Shown piece by piece: positions 34,009-43,997 of a DNA stretch of 64,000 nt. Both the position numbers and the translations under genes were made by a program. Numbering within the stretch: position 1 is the first letter of the stretch; each line of letters starts with the position of its first letter. The notes below the pieces were generated by a model, which made no database searches, had not been told where the DNA came from, and saw nothing but the letters and a program-made list of their open reading frames with translations. Source of the stretch: Cladorrhinum sp. PSN259 (lineage: Eukaryota > Ascomycota > Sordariomycetes > Sordariales > Podosporaceae); assembly GCA_033725935.1 (NCBI GenBank), contig MU867126.1:62001-126000 (forward strand), read 5' to 3'.

Positions 34009-34840
34009 TTTGGAGGTGAGTCCTTTAGGGCCAGCAAAGTCTCTCGAGCATGTCTGACCGCGACGAGGGCTATGATTGAAAGTTAGTGCATAAGGTTGCC
34101 TATGCGGCAGACCGGGCAGTAAAATAGGTCACTGCCCTGCTAGAGTAAATTTATAAGCAGGCTGCATAAGAGTAATTCGTTCTCAGGTATTACCGACTAT
34201 CTAGATACAGCGCACGGTGTCAAATGGGCCGAATACCCCATGCCACGGACCGCATCCAACACAGTATGCCACCACAAGATATAGTAGGGCTCCCTTAGGC
34301 GGCTATATCCTGCGTGACCGACATGATTAACAGCGATATATTAGAAGATGGTTGGTCTGGGGTGTCAGAATGAGTGGATACATCTGCAGGACGACTATAA
34401 GAAGGACCACAAAGACTGGAGACCACAGTAAACCGTAGAGCGTGGGGGGGACATACAACCAATGATTGTGCGTCCAGTGACTGCCCCACTTTGTATAACT
34501 GTACTAGATATGGGAGTGAATCGGAGCACGCACTATGCTTCAGGCAACTAGATTCCATATACACACCGCTCATCTCATCGCTTTCTGGCCTCACAATTTT
34601 TCCTCCTTATTTTCACCCTGAATGTCTTCAGACTTCAAATATCAACCTCCAACACTTTTAACATTCCGTTAGGAACTTTCCGCAATCTTGCCGCCGTAAT
34701 ATCTCCAGCGCGCGGTAATATTCCGCGCCCGGCCGCCCACATCTGCATCTTGGCTAACTGCGCTGTTCCATTTAACTGCTGTCACCTAGCGTGTCCACGA
34801 ACACTGGGAGATTGAGATAAAGCGGCAAAATATCACACAA

Positions 34841-34867
34841 CCCCCCCCCCCCCCCCTTTTTTTTTTT
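34841..34867 (+). repeat. Poly(C)/poly(T) tract
   Basis: Sixteen C followed by eleven T in the leader of the kinase-like gene. Confidence 0.8.
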
Positions 34868-34939
34868 CCCCTCTTTCTTTTATTTCTCTTTTATTTTCTA
34901 TTTTTTAATTTGTACCCCCCGGGATAACCACTCTTCAAA

Positions 34940-35860
34940 ATGTCCCCCCCAGTCCATGTCAACGATTCAATCCAGGCTATTGACAGCACTTCTTGGTTGA
35001 TTGGCGAAAAGCTCCTCCTCTCTCGTCAAGTTTCTCCCTCTTCCAATCCCAACCAGCCATCATGGAGCGATGGTAGAGGAACATTTTTTGTCCTCTCCGA
35101 TGCCCCCTCACCCTTGCCCCAACACCAGCCACACCCAGCCGACTCGACCGAGCTGCCCCTAGTCTACGCCGCCGGAGACCTGTCAGCTGTTTGGCGCGCC
35201 GGAGAAGCCTTTATTAAAGCGCGTGACCTCTCGAGCCCACAGAGCACCCGGGAGCACGCCACACTTGAATTCTTACAAGGAAAAAAGCCTCTTGACTTCA
35301 TGATCCCCAATGTGCTCTACCATGGCGAGTGGGATGGTCGGTATTATATAATCGTCTCTCGCATACCAGGGCAGACGCTGACAGAGGCGTGGCCTACCAT
35401 GGACGAGGAGTTGCGGCAGCATTATGTTGATCGCGTCGCAGAGCTATGCGCGAAGATGGCCGAGTGGAAAGGCGAAGCGATCTGTGGAGTCGACGGAGGT
35501 CAGCTGACGGAGTTATACTTAAGCAAGGGCAAGACTCTAGATCTCGAGATCCTCCAAGAGAATTGCGTTGAGATCGGCATGGATGTTTCTTCTTTGGTGT
35601 TTTATCACTGTGATTTAGGGCCGGGAAATGTTATTGTTGAGCCTAATAATAACCGAGGGATAGGAATTATCGATTGGGAGACTGCTGGGTACGTCCCAAG
35701 AGAGTGGGTTCGGACAAAGTTTCACCTTTCTTCAGGAATGGATTTCCCCGATGTGGAGGATATACATAAGTCGGACTGGCGACGTCTTGTGTCTAGGAAA
35801 CTGGCTGCGATCGGGTTTGAAGAAGTGATTAATGGGTGGCTAGCACTCCCAAGAGCATAG
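34940..35860 (+). CDS. APH-family (aminoglycoside-phosphotransferase-like) small-molecule kinase
   Basis: A single exon encodes 306 residues from an AAAATGTCC start. The catalytic loop is FYHCDLGPGNVIVE, matching the APH-type HxDxxxxN motif, followed by the metal-binding GIIDWETAGYVP in place of the kinase DFG. An N-lobe segment has IKARDLSS, and GQTLTEAWPTMDEEL is typical of fungal APH-like proteins. Many such genes exist in filamentous fungi; their substrates are mostly unknown and drug resistance should not be assumed. The gene has no introns and lies in a repeat-rich stretch between the zinc-ribbon gene and the LTR element. That position suggests an accessory, possibly recently moved gene. 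Confidence 0.85.
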   Translation: MSPPVHVNDSIQAIDSTSWLIGEKLLLSRQVSPSSNPNQPSWSDGRGTFFVLSDAPSPLPQHQPHPADSTELPLVYAAGDLSAVWRAGEAFIKARDLSSPQSTREHATLEFLQGKKPLDFMIPNVLYHGEWDGRYYIIVSRIPGQTLTEAWPTMDEELRQHYVDRVAELCAKMAEWKGEAICGVDGGQLTELYLSKGKTLDLEILQENCVEIGMDVSSLVFYHCDLGPGNVIVEPNNNRGIGIIDWETAGYVPREWVRTKFHLSSGMDFPDVEDIHKSDWRRLVSRKLAAIGFEEVINGWLALPRA

Positions 35861-36978
35861 AGAACTGGCATCTTGTCGAGCCTGATTTTGGTGATGAAGA
35901 AGAGTACCAAGGGGGTACGACGGCAATTTTTTAAGGCACACAGAGTCCCAAACAGCTAATAAGGATATGCCTGCCCTGCTCGGTGCTAAGCACAGCGAGC
36001 ACGGCGAGCAAGAGGCTTGCTCGCCGTGATCGCGGATTCAGGGAGCAGGCAGAGCAGGCAAGGTACGAAATACTTAGAAACATATGTAGATAGCTTCAAT
36101 ATAAGTAGGGGGAGCGCTGAGCGCTTCCCATCGTGAGGACTTGGTTCCTCACGCAAGAAATTACATGTTCATTATTTACAATCTTCTTTAACTATATATA
36201 AATAACTTTATATTGAATTGGTAGATTAGCCTATTTCGGGGAAGTGGCCCACCTCACTTAGCTATGTGCCTCACTTGGCTGTGTGCCCTGTGTGGCCTAT
36301 GTGGCCCGTGTGGCTTGCGTGGCTATATAGAAGAGCACCTTCTTGAGACCAGTCTTTCATTTTACGTATATATAGCAGTAGACCCTGCCTTCCACTCGGG
36401 AAGGAGGGCAAGCACTCTGGCAAGCAACCTAGCAAGCAAGAAAACAGGAGGCTTCGTTCCCGGGAGGCTTGCTCCCAGGAAGTAAATCAAGAGCGAATTC
36501 ACCACCAATTCTTTCCACACACTCTTTTCCCACTTGGTTTTATACTTGCCCACCTGATCAGAAGAGTCAGATGGCTTTGTGAGCTTCTTTCTTGGAGGGT
36601 GTGTGGGTGGTTGTGGGTGTGTGTTTTCACTCATTCAATATATTCTTTTTTTGGTAATACTCTGTGGTAATTTCCCGTTTTTAGTTAAAAAAGGCTTAAT
36701 ATATCTTAAACGCTGTATTAGCGTTCGGATTAAACCGACGTTGAATTATACATCTGTCTTTTCCGAAGAAAAGTAGATGAAGCTCCTGACTATTATATGC
36801 TATTAAGTTCTAAGACGAGTAATAGAAAGAGAGATGTTTTGTCGAGGCTACGGATGGCGGATCTTATTAGATAAATTCGTACAGTTCGGTGAGATAATTC
36901 GATATATTAATTATTAAGAGATAGTAAGGATATCCGGTGCATGCCTAACCACGGCATATAAGTCGAAATATTCGACGG
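35861..36978. other. Repeat-like, TA-rich sequence before the LTR element
   Basis: No gene. The proximal half contains several perfect or near-perfect hairpins, and the distal half (36640-36970) is TA-rich, as expected for old repeats mutated by repeat-induced point mutation. It may be decayed transposon sequence. Confidence 0.45.
35969..36145. repeat. Cluster of inverted repeats (hairpins)
   Basis: A perfect 13-bp inverted repeat with a 3-bp loop (CACGGCGAGCAAG / CTTGCTCGCCGTG, 36000-36028) sits inside a larger imperfect one (CCTGCCCTGCTC against GAGCAGGCAGAGCAGG). Two further hairpins follow: GGGAGCGCT/AGCGCTTCCC near 36110-36129 and CGTGAGGA/TTCCTCACG near 36133-36154. Dense hairpins of this kind are seen in LTRs and other repeats. 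Confidence 0.7.
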
Positions 36979-37186
36979 TGATACGGGAAATATCTGTAAA
37001 TAGGTAGACAAAGGTAGTCACGCTTTGTGGGTCACCCACAAAGCGTGGCTGCAGCTGCTGCAGTGGGTCCCACTATAAGGACCCTACTTCAGCAGCTCCC
37101 CGGCTGCAGCCAACCTTCCACAAGACATCACACTATGCATCCTACTTTTACAGCAATAATACCCATTTGGTCCCTTTCCCCTATTA
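36979..37186 (+). repeat. Left LTR of the retroelement
   Basis: 208 bp starting TGATACGGG. It contains an internal inverted repeat around CACGCTTTGTGGG/CCCACAAAGCGTG and a possible TATA element (CTATAAGGA, near 37072). The terminal CA of a normal LTR is TA here, consistent with a C-to-T change. Confidence 0.9.
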
Positions 37187-37319
37187 AATGGTAGCTGCAA
37201 CTTAAGATTCAGTATCCCACCATTCCGCAACCATACCGATCGACTTTCTGGACAGAAACAAGATCGCCACCAGCCTCAATTATCGCTACTTGGCTGGTCG
37301 CTTAGATAAGCGACTTCCA

Positions 37320-37610
37320 GTACCAACAAGACAATACTCCGAAGCAGCCGTCAAAGACCTCTTTGGAAAAAGAGGAGTCCTCTTTACGACCTACTTCGAA
37401 GGACCTTTATTCCACTAAAAAAAACCATCCACCTAATTATCGATTACGACTTTCTTTATACCTTAGATAAGGTAGAAAAATAGTCACGTTAGCAATTGCC
37501 AAAACCACCAAAAAGGACAGCCTTCCGAAGCAGCCGTTAAAGCCCTCTTTGGATAAAGAGCCTTCTTTACGACCTACTTCGAAAGACCTCTCTTTCCACC
37601 AAAACTAACA
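37320..37610 (+). repeat. Imperfect direct repeats in the element leader
   Basis: A block with GAAGCAGCCGTCAAAG...TTTACGACCTACTTCGAA appears twice, around 37336-37410 and 37527-37590, with substitutions. Shorter GCGACTTTCCA/AAGAAAGCGA units follow up to about 37710. The segment lies between the primer-binding site and the Gag-like frame. Confidence 0.7.
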
Positions 37611-37751
37611 AAAGCGACTTTCCAGCAAGAAAGCGACCCCACCAAAAGGCGACTTTCCACTAAGAAAGCGATCCTACCAAAGAGCTCTCTTTCCACCACA
37701 AAGCGACTTTCCACCGCTTTTTACAGCTACCAGGAAAGACCTATCGTCAAG

Positions 37752-38835
37752 ATGAGTGGCTTCTACGCGCGCGTAGAAGCAGACCCCCTCAACACCATAC
37801 CGTACGCGCGCCCCTCACAAAAACCTGCACTTAATGGCTTCAGCTATATACCTGCACACCTGCGTGGCAGTGTTGGCTCACCAAGCCGCCTGGCACCGCC
37901 TGGCACCGCCTGCCTTGCCAGCCCGCTCGTCCCTAGCAACAAGTGCCACTTCAAGCAAGCCGAGCCGTCAGCCACTTGGCCCTCCTTCGACTTCGACCAA
38001 GCCGAAGAGCAAGCCGATCCTTTCCTTCTCGCCGATCATGACCGTTGCTTCGATCGAGTCCAGCCCCGATGACCGAAAGCCTCTTCAGGCACAAGTTAAT
38101 CGCCTCAACCATCAAGTTGCCCAGCAAAAACAGTGGCTAGATGGATGGCTAGAATATCAAGGCGATGCCGAAAAGGAAATCGAGGCACTGCGGAAACAGC
38201 TCCCAGTGCCTAGATCCATCGCCCTAACGATCCCACAAATACGAGAGCTCTACAGCGCTCCCAGCCAACAAGCCAACAGCCAGGCCGTCAACAAGTGCCG
38301 GAAATATAGCCTAGAAGGTTTCCCTTCCAAAAACGCATTATTCAGCCACGTCTACAGCAATTCTTGCAAGCCGGCCAGTCGTAAGGACACGACTCCTCTT
38401 TTCTACGCGCCCCCAGCTAGCGTAGCCGCTTCCTACCTGCCAGACCGTTCGCCTCTAGGCAGTGCCACTTACAAGAAGTCACCAAGTCGTGAGGACACGA
38501 CCCTTCTTTTCTACGCGCCCCCAGCTGGCGTAGCCGCTTCCTACCTGCCAGACCGTTCGCCTCTAGGCAGTGCCACTTGCAAGAAGTCACCAAGTCGTGA
38601 GGACACGACCCTTCTTTCCTACGCGACCCCAGCTGGCGTGGCTGGCTGCCATGCTCTTTCCCACCTGCCAGACAGTGCCACTTGCAAGAAGACGTTGGAT
38701 TCGGAGACTTCCTTGGCTTCTATGAAGCCCTTGGATTCGAAGCAGTCTGAGCCAACTGCCCAGAATCCAACCACTTCGCCTTCGGCCCTTGCAACAAGCC
38801 GACCACTTCGCCCATACCTGGCAACGCCTGGCTAG
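37752..38835 (+). CDS. Gag-like ORF of the retroelement, split by a probable frameshift
   Basis: Two overlapping frames cover this interval: 37752-38072 (106 residues) and 37834-38835 (333 residues). They probably represent one ancestral frame broken near 38040-38072, since a coiled-coil-like segment (LQAQVNRLNHQVAQQKQWLDG) begins just after the first frame ends. The second frame has a degenerate finger-like segment (CRKYSLEGFPSKNALFSHVY) and a tandem 36-residue repeat (REDTTLLFYAPPAGVAASYL...). A similar finger-like piece (CKVYGTSFLSRNQLFDHLRAESH) occurs in another frame near 39180-39250. No protease, reverse transcriptase or integrase motif is present. The function as a structural Gag-like protein is inferred from position in the element. 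Confidence 0.6.
38377..38692 (+). repeat. 108-bp tandem repeat inside the Gag-like frame
   Basis: Units begin AGTCGTAAGGACACGAC or AGTCGTGAGGACACGAC at 38377, 38485 and 38593; the third is partial and diverged. The 108-bp unit is 36 codons, so the reading frame is kept. Confidence 0.9.
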
Positions 38836-39541
38836 CCGCCAGAGAAGTGACTACGCCTGGCAATAAGTCAGCCACCTGCCCAGTCAACTGAGAAGTGCCT
38901 ACGCCTGGAAACAAGCCAGCCACCTGCCCAGCCACCTACCCAGCTAACTAAGAAGTGCCCGCGCCTGGCACCAAATCAACCACCCGCCCAATTAACTGCC
39001 CTAGCCAACTGCCCAGCCGCTGGAGAAGCGCCCACGCCCGGCAACGCGTGCCCAGTCGCCAGAGAACTGCCCACGCCCGGCAACGCCTGCCAGCCAGACC
39101 GACAACGACGATACGGCCGTTACCTCACCTGCCACCGAGAGCCTTCCTAGCAAACCGTTTCCTAGCAACGCCCCCACCTGCAAGGTATATGGGACTAGCT
39201 TCCTTTCTAGGAACCAGCTCTTCGACCACTTGCGCGCCGAAAGCCACACCCGTCCCAGTGTAACCATGTCAGGCAACACTTGGTCAATGCCAGCAAGCCA
39301 AGGTCTAAAGGAATGGTTCATCAAGAATGGTAACTAGCGTATGGGAAACGACGGGAATAGAATATTCTAGGACCCCAGGGTCCTATTAAAAATCATAACT
39401 GGCATGAACCTAGCCATAGGCTAGTAGATAGAGGAATGGATCCGAGGCAAGGACTATATATAAGAATTAGTTACTAAGGCAAGGATTTTATATGGAGCTT
39501 GGTTACTAAGGACAGCAACGTCTTTTCGTATCCCCGGCATT

Positions 39542-39757
39542 TGATACGGGAAGTATCTGTGAATAGGTAGATAGGTAGACAAAGGTAGTCAGGCTTTGTG
39601 GGTAAACCACAAAGCGTGGCTGCAGCTGCTGCAGTGGGTCCCAGTATAAGAACCCTACTTCTGCAAGTCCCCGGCTGCAGCCAACTTTCCACAAGACATC
39701 ACACATTACATCCTACTTTTACAGCAATAATATCATTTTGGTCTCTTTCCCCTATCA
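39542..39757 (+). repeat. Right LTR of the retroelement
   Basis: 216 bp, closely similar to the left LTR with scattered transitions and a small extra TAGATAGG repeat. It ends CTATCA directly before the GACGG target duplication. Confidence 0.9.
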
Positions 39758-39762
39758 GACGG

Positions 39763-40748
39763 TTATTACTGCCCAGGTTTAATGCGACCTCAATGGGAAT
39801 GTCTTTGTAGAATATAACGCATTATGCTTGCGTGGTCCTAGTTACGGTATTATTTGCCTTTTCTAACATACTGTCTTTAGAGAGGCTCCTATAGCTATGT
39901 GTTTTGTGAATGCCGGCTGGGTTGCGCTTAGCTAAATTAATTTAAGTCCCTATTCCCAAGGTGATTTCAAGATTCTTAATTATACAAGATCTGTTTCAAT
40001 CTTATTTTATTCTTAAACACTAACCATCGCCAGCACACAGCCGCACAAGTAGATCAAAGGGGGTACTGACAGGGGTTGGTTTTATTGCCACACCTACAGC
40101 GCGGTTCCCAATCGGGAAGAAATTTCCCTGGGACCTAACTTTACTCCCTCCAGCTTTTGCGGACATTATCTAGTGGACTGGATGGTATAAATAACAAGTT
40201 ATCTGACTCATACGTACATCTTTTATGATTTCTAGGTTGTCTGCCAGTGTTCCGAGTGTTCTCGTGAATTCAATAAACACAAACAACACTTAACTCTACT
40301 CATCTACCCTCCAGTGGGCAGGTTTGCTAGTTTTCTCTGTTGTTAGGAGGTAAACAAAGTGATCTGGCCTCATTGAAAGAATCACATCCGAGAATATGCC
40401 TGACTTCTTTAATTAGTCTCAGATCTGCGGTTCAAGCCTATCTATGGTTGTCAAACTTGATTCATGACAATAGGTATATGACTAGTGGATACTCGTCTCA
40501 ATATAAATAAACTCTGCCTATTAAATACTACCAAAAGGACATTATAAAAGAGTGGGGAAGTAGTAATATTATCAAAAAAAAAAAAAAAAAAGTGCTACTA
40601 TAAAAAACAATGAATAAAAAAAATGCCAGAATGAATGCTCTCCTTCCTGTCTCCCTTGAGCATGTGTTGTTTCCCAAAAAAAAAAAACGCCTGTTGCCAT
40701 GTTGAAAAGTTTGCTCCAATGCAGTCGCTCTGTCCTTTTTTTTATTTT
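39763..40748. other. TA-rich intergenic, 1 kb
   Basis: No gene is recognised. There is an A run at 40575-40590. The composition resembles degraded repeat sequence. Confidence 0.5.
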
Positions 40749-41575
40749 TTAAACAGATATTGAATTGTCAAAGTCGTTGTTGATGACATGTTTGACGGTC
40801 ATCTCAGACATTGAGATGAGCGTCTGCCCGTAAGGTATTATGTCCGACACGCTGCGGACGGCACCGCCCTCATCTTCGGGGTAAATACACAGCATCTCAA
40901 CCTCGGACCCGTCTCTTCCAAACTCACCAAAGGTTGTCGGCGCTGGCGTGGTGGGACTTATTTTGGTGACGAATACCTCCCGATAGCCTGTTGGCTTGAA
41001 GCCCATGCGCTGAAAGGTATTCTTTCCCGCCCCGGTGGCCGTGAGGGCTATATTCAAAGTCAATAACGAGTACTAATCAAGAAATCATCATGGTGCTTAC
41101 CAGACATGCCGACGATATCCCAGCTCCACCTCTCCTGAGCCCGACGCGTCACTTCCTCCATGGCCACCTCTGAGAAGCGTCTCTGGTTGGGCGTCGGCGG
41201 TTCCACGGCGAGTCGCTCAATGTGATAGACGTGAAGACCGACCTGCTCGGGTGTCCTGTTCCTCTGGTGGGGCAGGGTTGCCGTCATGTCGGGAAACATG
41301 GTGCGAGGGTCGATATCAAACTCCTTCAGCTTGCCCTTCAAAAGGTCCTCCCAGTGGCGCCTGAGCAGGGGCAGGACGATGACGACGCCCATGAGACCTT
41401 GCTTGGGGCTGTGGAAGCACATTGACAGGTCGGGACAGGCTGCTACCCAGTCGCGAAGGCGGTCGTCTCGTAGTGGGACCGGGTACATGGCCTGATCGGA
41501 TGCATAGACGGCCCTCATGAGCTCATCCGTGATTGGCGATGGCACGAGGGTGCCGGGCGAGTCGGGATTTGACAT
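40749..41575 (-). CDS. GNAT-like N-acetyltransferase domain protein
   Basis: Exons 41575-41101 and 41047-40749 (minus strand) encode 257 residues; intron 41048-41100 has a GTAAGC donor and phase-1 join. The start ATG at 41575 opens MSNPDSPGTLVPSPITDELM. The fold is suggested by AVYASDQAMYPVPLRDDRL at the N-terminus, QGLMGVVIVLPLL (central strand), LHVYHIERLAV, the helix RRFSEVAMEEVTRRAQERW, and GAGKNTFQRMGFKPTGYREVFV, the usual strand-helix region near the end of a GNAT domain. The classical Q/RxxGxG/A acetyl-CoA loop is not clearly seen, so catalytic activity is uncertain. The substrate is unknown. Confidence 0.65.
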
Positions 41576-41946
41576 TTTTTGTACAATCAATAGAGGTGAG
41601 ATAGATAGGTTTTGAAATGGTCCTCTCTCTCCCAAAGGTGTTGTTGCCTGCAGCTTCCTTCCCAAGTGCAACGTGCAAGCGCGCAGTGTGCACCAAGTGG
41701 CTCCGGCAGTTGCCGTCCAATGGTGGGTCTGCCAATCTGAGATGGGTTGTTTTTAGGTTCCCACTTCGCTACGCACGGACCCCCCTTCAACCCAAATATT
41801 GGTCTCACAGTCCCCCAATTGGCCAACACGCAATCCACTTTGGGAGACACCAACCCAAAAAAAAAAAAAAAAAAGAGAGCCCAAGAAATGAAAAATGAAA
41901 TTATCACAACACACCATTTAAAATTCGCCCAAAAAGAATGATTGGA
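41576..41946. other. Intergenic, 0.37 kb
   Basis: This is the promoter region of the GNAT-like gene, with a run of A at 41858-41874. No other gene is seen. Confidence 0.5.
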
Positions 41947-42026
41947 TGCCCACAGCCAGAATCGAACTGACGACCTCATCATTGAGTAAATACTAGTGAT
42001 GCGCTCTACCACTGAGCCATGCGGGC
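41947..42026 (-). tRNA. tRNA-Thr (AGU) with intron
   Basis: On the minus strand the acceptor stem pairs GCCCGCA with TGTGGGC (one G-T). The D-arm is GGCTCAGTGGTAGAGC and the T-loop is GTTCGATTC. The anticodon stem CATCA/TGATG encloses CTAGTA, giving anticodon AGU at 41992-41994. A short intron of about 8 nt (41983-41990) follows the base 3' of the anticodon. Confidence 0.88.
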
Positions 42027-42292
42027 GGCTTGAGATATTGTTGTTGTGGGTTGTCGTGATTTGCCCCTTTCCATGCCCTGTTTGGGAAAAAGAAAGCATG
42101 GATGGACACGTGAGGTCGTTTTTTAAGACATGACTAAGGTAATTTGACCGTAACAGAATGGCTAGATCGTTATTTTCCGATGAACTGATCAGATCTAGAT
42201 CGATTCGTCGGAATCTAAGCTTTCCGAGGCAGTTATCATTATGTGGAAACCCTCAGACACCGAAGTACATACAAACGCTACCTACTAACTAG

Positions 42293-43219
42293 TTAATGCA
42301 TCGTTTCCACGCTCTTCAGATAATCCTGAGTACCCCCAGCAGGATCCTGGTCCTTGGGCTGACACCCGCCGTTCCCGGCCTTCCCCTGTCCCTTGGCTCC
42401 ATCAACCCTCGCCCAGGTGTTCCTGCTCGTGGCCTTCAGCAAGTTCTTCTGCGCATCATCAAACCACCCGTTGATAAAGTCTCCGTGGAAACAGTATCCC
42501 TCACCCACATTCCCGCACGCCAGCTTGAGAGGAGGCGTCCCGCTCCACCCCTGAGGAATCAGACTCCGGACGTTGTATCTCACCGAAAACCTCAGCTGCG
42601 GCACCCGCTTCATGTTTGACGGACAGCGGCCGCCGTTGTTGGCTGTGTAGGCGTAGTTGTTGATGTTCGAGGTCTGAACGCAGTCGGGGAAGCGGAGGAT
42701 GACTTGGATGTTGCCCGAGCACGTCACCCGCGGCATGAGGGCTCTGTCCCTGTTTGTTCTGTCCTCGGGCCCGTTCTCGCACCACCACGTCAATCCCGTA
42801 AAGTTTTCGTGAGCGTCGGCCTGCGTCTTGGCTGAGGCGTTACCCGCTACGGCAAAAAAGTTTTCCGGGTAGGCGATCTCCGCCTTGTCGATGTTCTCGT
42901 AGTAGGTGCTGAACATTCCGGGGTTGACTTCGACGTAGTCGCTGGCGCCGCGGACGTAGTACAGGGTCGGGATCCAGTAGACCGAGAGGTCGTTTGGGTT
43001 TTCGCCCGAGGGACATCCCTTTTGGAGGTCGGCCGTGGTTGGTAGGTCCTTTGTTACGGCGTCGGACCCGAAGAAGGAGTGCATGTGGGACTTGTACTGC
43101 CCGGGCAAAACGATCGGGTCAATGTTTTTGACCATGAAGCGTTTGTGCCGGATGTCTGTGTAGGCTGTCGCCTGTGTGCCCAGGAGGGCCACCGCCGTGA
43201 TCAGTGAGGAATGCATCAT
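42293..43219 (-). CDS. Secreted DUF1996 protein
   Basis: A single exon on the minus strand encodes 308 residues from the first of two adjacent ATGs at 43219; the longer frame has no upstream ATG. A signal peptide is clear (MMHSSLITAVALLGTQATA). The DUF1996 hallmarks are present: DPIVLPGQYKSHMHSFFGSDAVT near residue 36, a WIPTLYYV strand, WWCENGPEDR, MPRVTCSGNIQVILRFPDC, and paired cysteines through the second half (CPSNMKRVPQLRFSVRY). It lacks the WSC or low-complexity tail that many relatives carry. The family is common in secreted proteins of filamentous fungi; its biochemical activity is not known to me. Confidence 0.88.
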   Translation of the reverse strand: MMHSSLITAVALLGTQATAYTDIRHKRFMVKNIDPIVLPGQYKSHMHSFFGSDAVTKDLPTTADLQKGCPSGENPNDLSVYWIPTLYYVRGASDYVEVNPGMFSTYYENIDKAEIAYPENFFAVAGNASAKTQADAHENFTGLTWWCENGPEDRTNRDRALMPRVTCSGNIQVILRFPDCVQTSNINNYAYTANNGGRCPSNMKRVPQLRFSVRYNVRSLIPQGWSGTPPLKLACGNVGEGYCFHGDFINGWFDDAQKNLLKATSRNTWARVDGAKGQGKAGNGGCQPKDQDPAGGTQDYLKSVETMH

Positions 43220-43997
43220 GAATGCCAAGCCTTTTTTGATTTTTCTGTCTTTGGGACCAAAATTCTTCTCGGCACGTAGTGGTTACCTAGGTCAAATAGG
43301 TAGCCAGTTCAATCCATGGCTTTTTATAAGTGATAAGGTGAGTCCACTTTGCCCGCGGTACTAACTCGGACACTTTCTGTTGGTGGCTTTTTCTTATCAA
43401 CTCCCCTTTCCCATTTCGGGAGTCTTGAAAAATGAGTCCACGAATAACTGGGCCAGACTTGCTTTCCAAGTCTGGGTTGCTCTTTGTGGGCATATTAGCC
43501 ATGTGATTAACACAACCAAGCGTCGGCAGTTGACATTCCCGATGACAGGAAAAGGGGGGCCCTCGCTTGACAGCCTTACCGTGTTTAATATGACAGGGTT
43601 TCACCAGAAGCTTGCCATTGCCGAAGATTTGCAGACACTGTGTGCTTCTCGGTAATATTCGTGCGTTTGCTTGCGCGTGGGTTTGTTGATATTCTTTTTG
43701 TATACCCGAGTTCCTTGCAAGAAAAAATAGCGAGAGTATGTCTGCAAAAGAATGAAATAAAATATGCCTAGAAAATCAAAATCAGTAGGCCTTCCTGGCA
43801 TCATCTAGGCTGTAGATTATTAACAGATCCTAGAAATCCAGTGTTAATTTTGCACAAGTAAATCCTTCCACTGCATGACTGGCTCTGTACATGTATGTAT
43901 ATTGCGCAACTCAGTAGCAGCCAGCTCTATTCTATACACATCCCCACACTATCCCTGATTCACCCAGACGGACCAACTTTTCTCTCCCACAGCAAGA
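43220..43997. other. Intergenic, 0.78 kb
   Basis: This lies between the start of the DUF1996 gene and the end of the amidase gene. No gene is recognised. Confidence 0.5.

Larger units (their letters stand above)
33827..34939. other. Intergenic, 1.1 kb, with homopolymer tract
   Basis: This is the divergent spacer between the small zinc-ribbon gene and the APH-like kinase gene. The part near 33850-34010 is the likely leader and core promoter of the former. A 16-C run followed by 11 T lies at 34841-34867, about 75 bp before the kinase ATG. Confidence 0.5.
36979..39757 (+). mobile_element. Non-autonomous LTR retroelement, complete
   Basis: The element is bounded by direct LTRs (36979-37186 and 39542-39757) that both start TGATACGGGAA and end TATTA or TATCA. 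It is flanked by a perfect 5-bp target duplication GACGG (36974-36978 and 39758-39762). Two bases after the left LTR is a TGG-initial sequence (TGGTAGCTGCAAC, 37189 on), as expected for a tRNA primer-binding site. The 2.36-kb interior encodes a Gag-like frame but no reverse transcriptase, integrase or protease. It must therefore have depended on enzymes from an autonomous relative. The orientation is set by the primer-binding site and the open frame. Confidence 0.9.

Noticed and set aside
34940..35860. Calling the APH-like gene an antibiotic-resistance gene
   Set aside because: The kinase fold is clear, but fungal APH-like proteins have diverse, mostly unknown substrates; nothing in the sequence shows drug specificity.
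37752..39260. Autonomous Copia or Gypsy polyprotein
   Set aside because: No reverse transcriptase, integrase, RNase H or protease motif could be found in any frame of the 2.36-kb interior.
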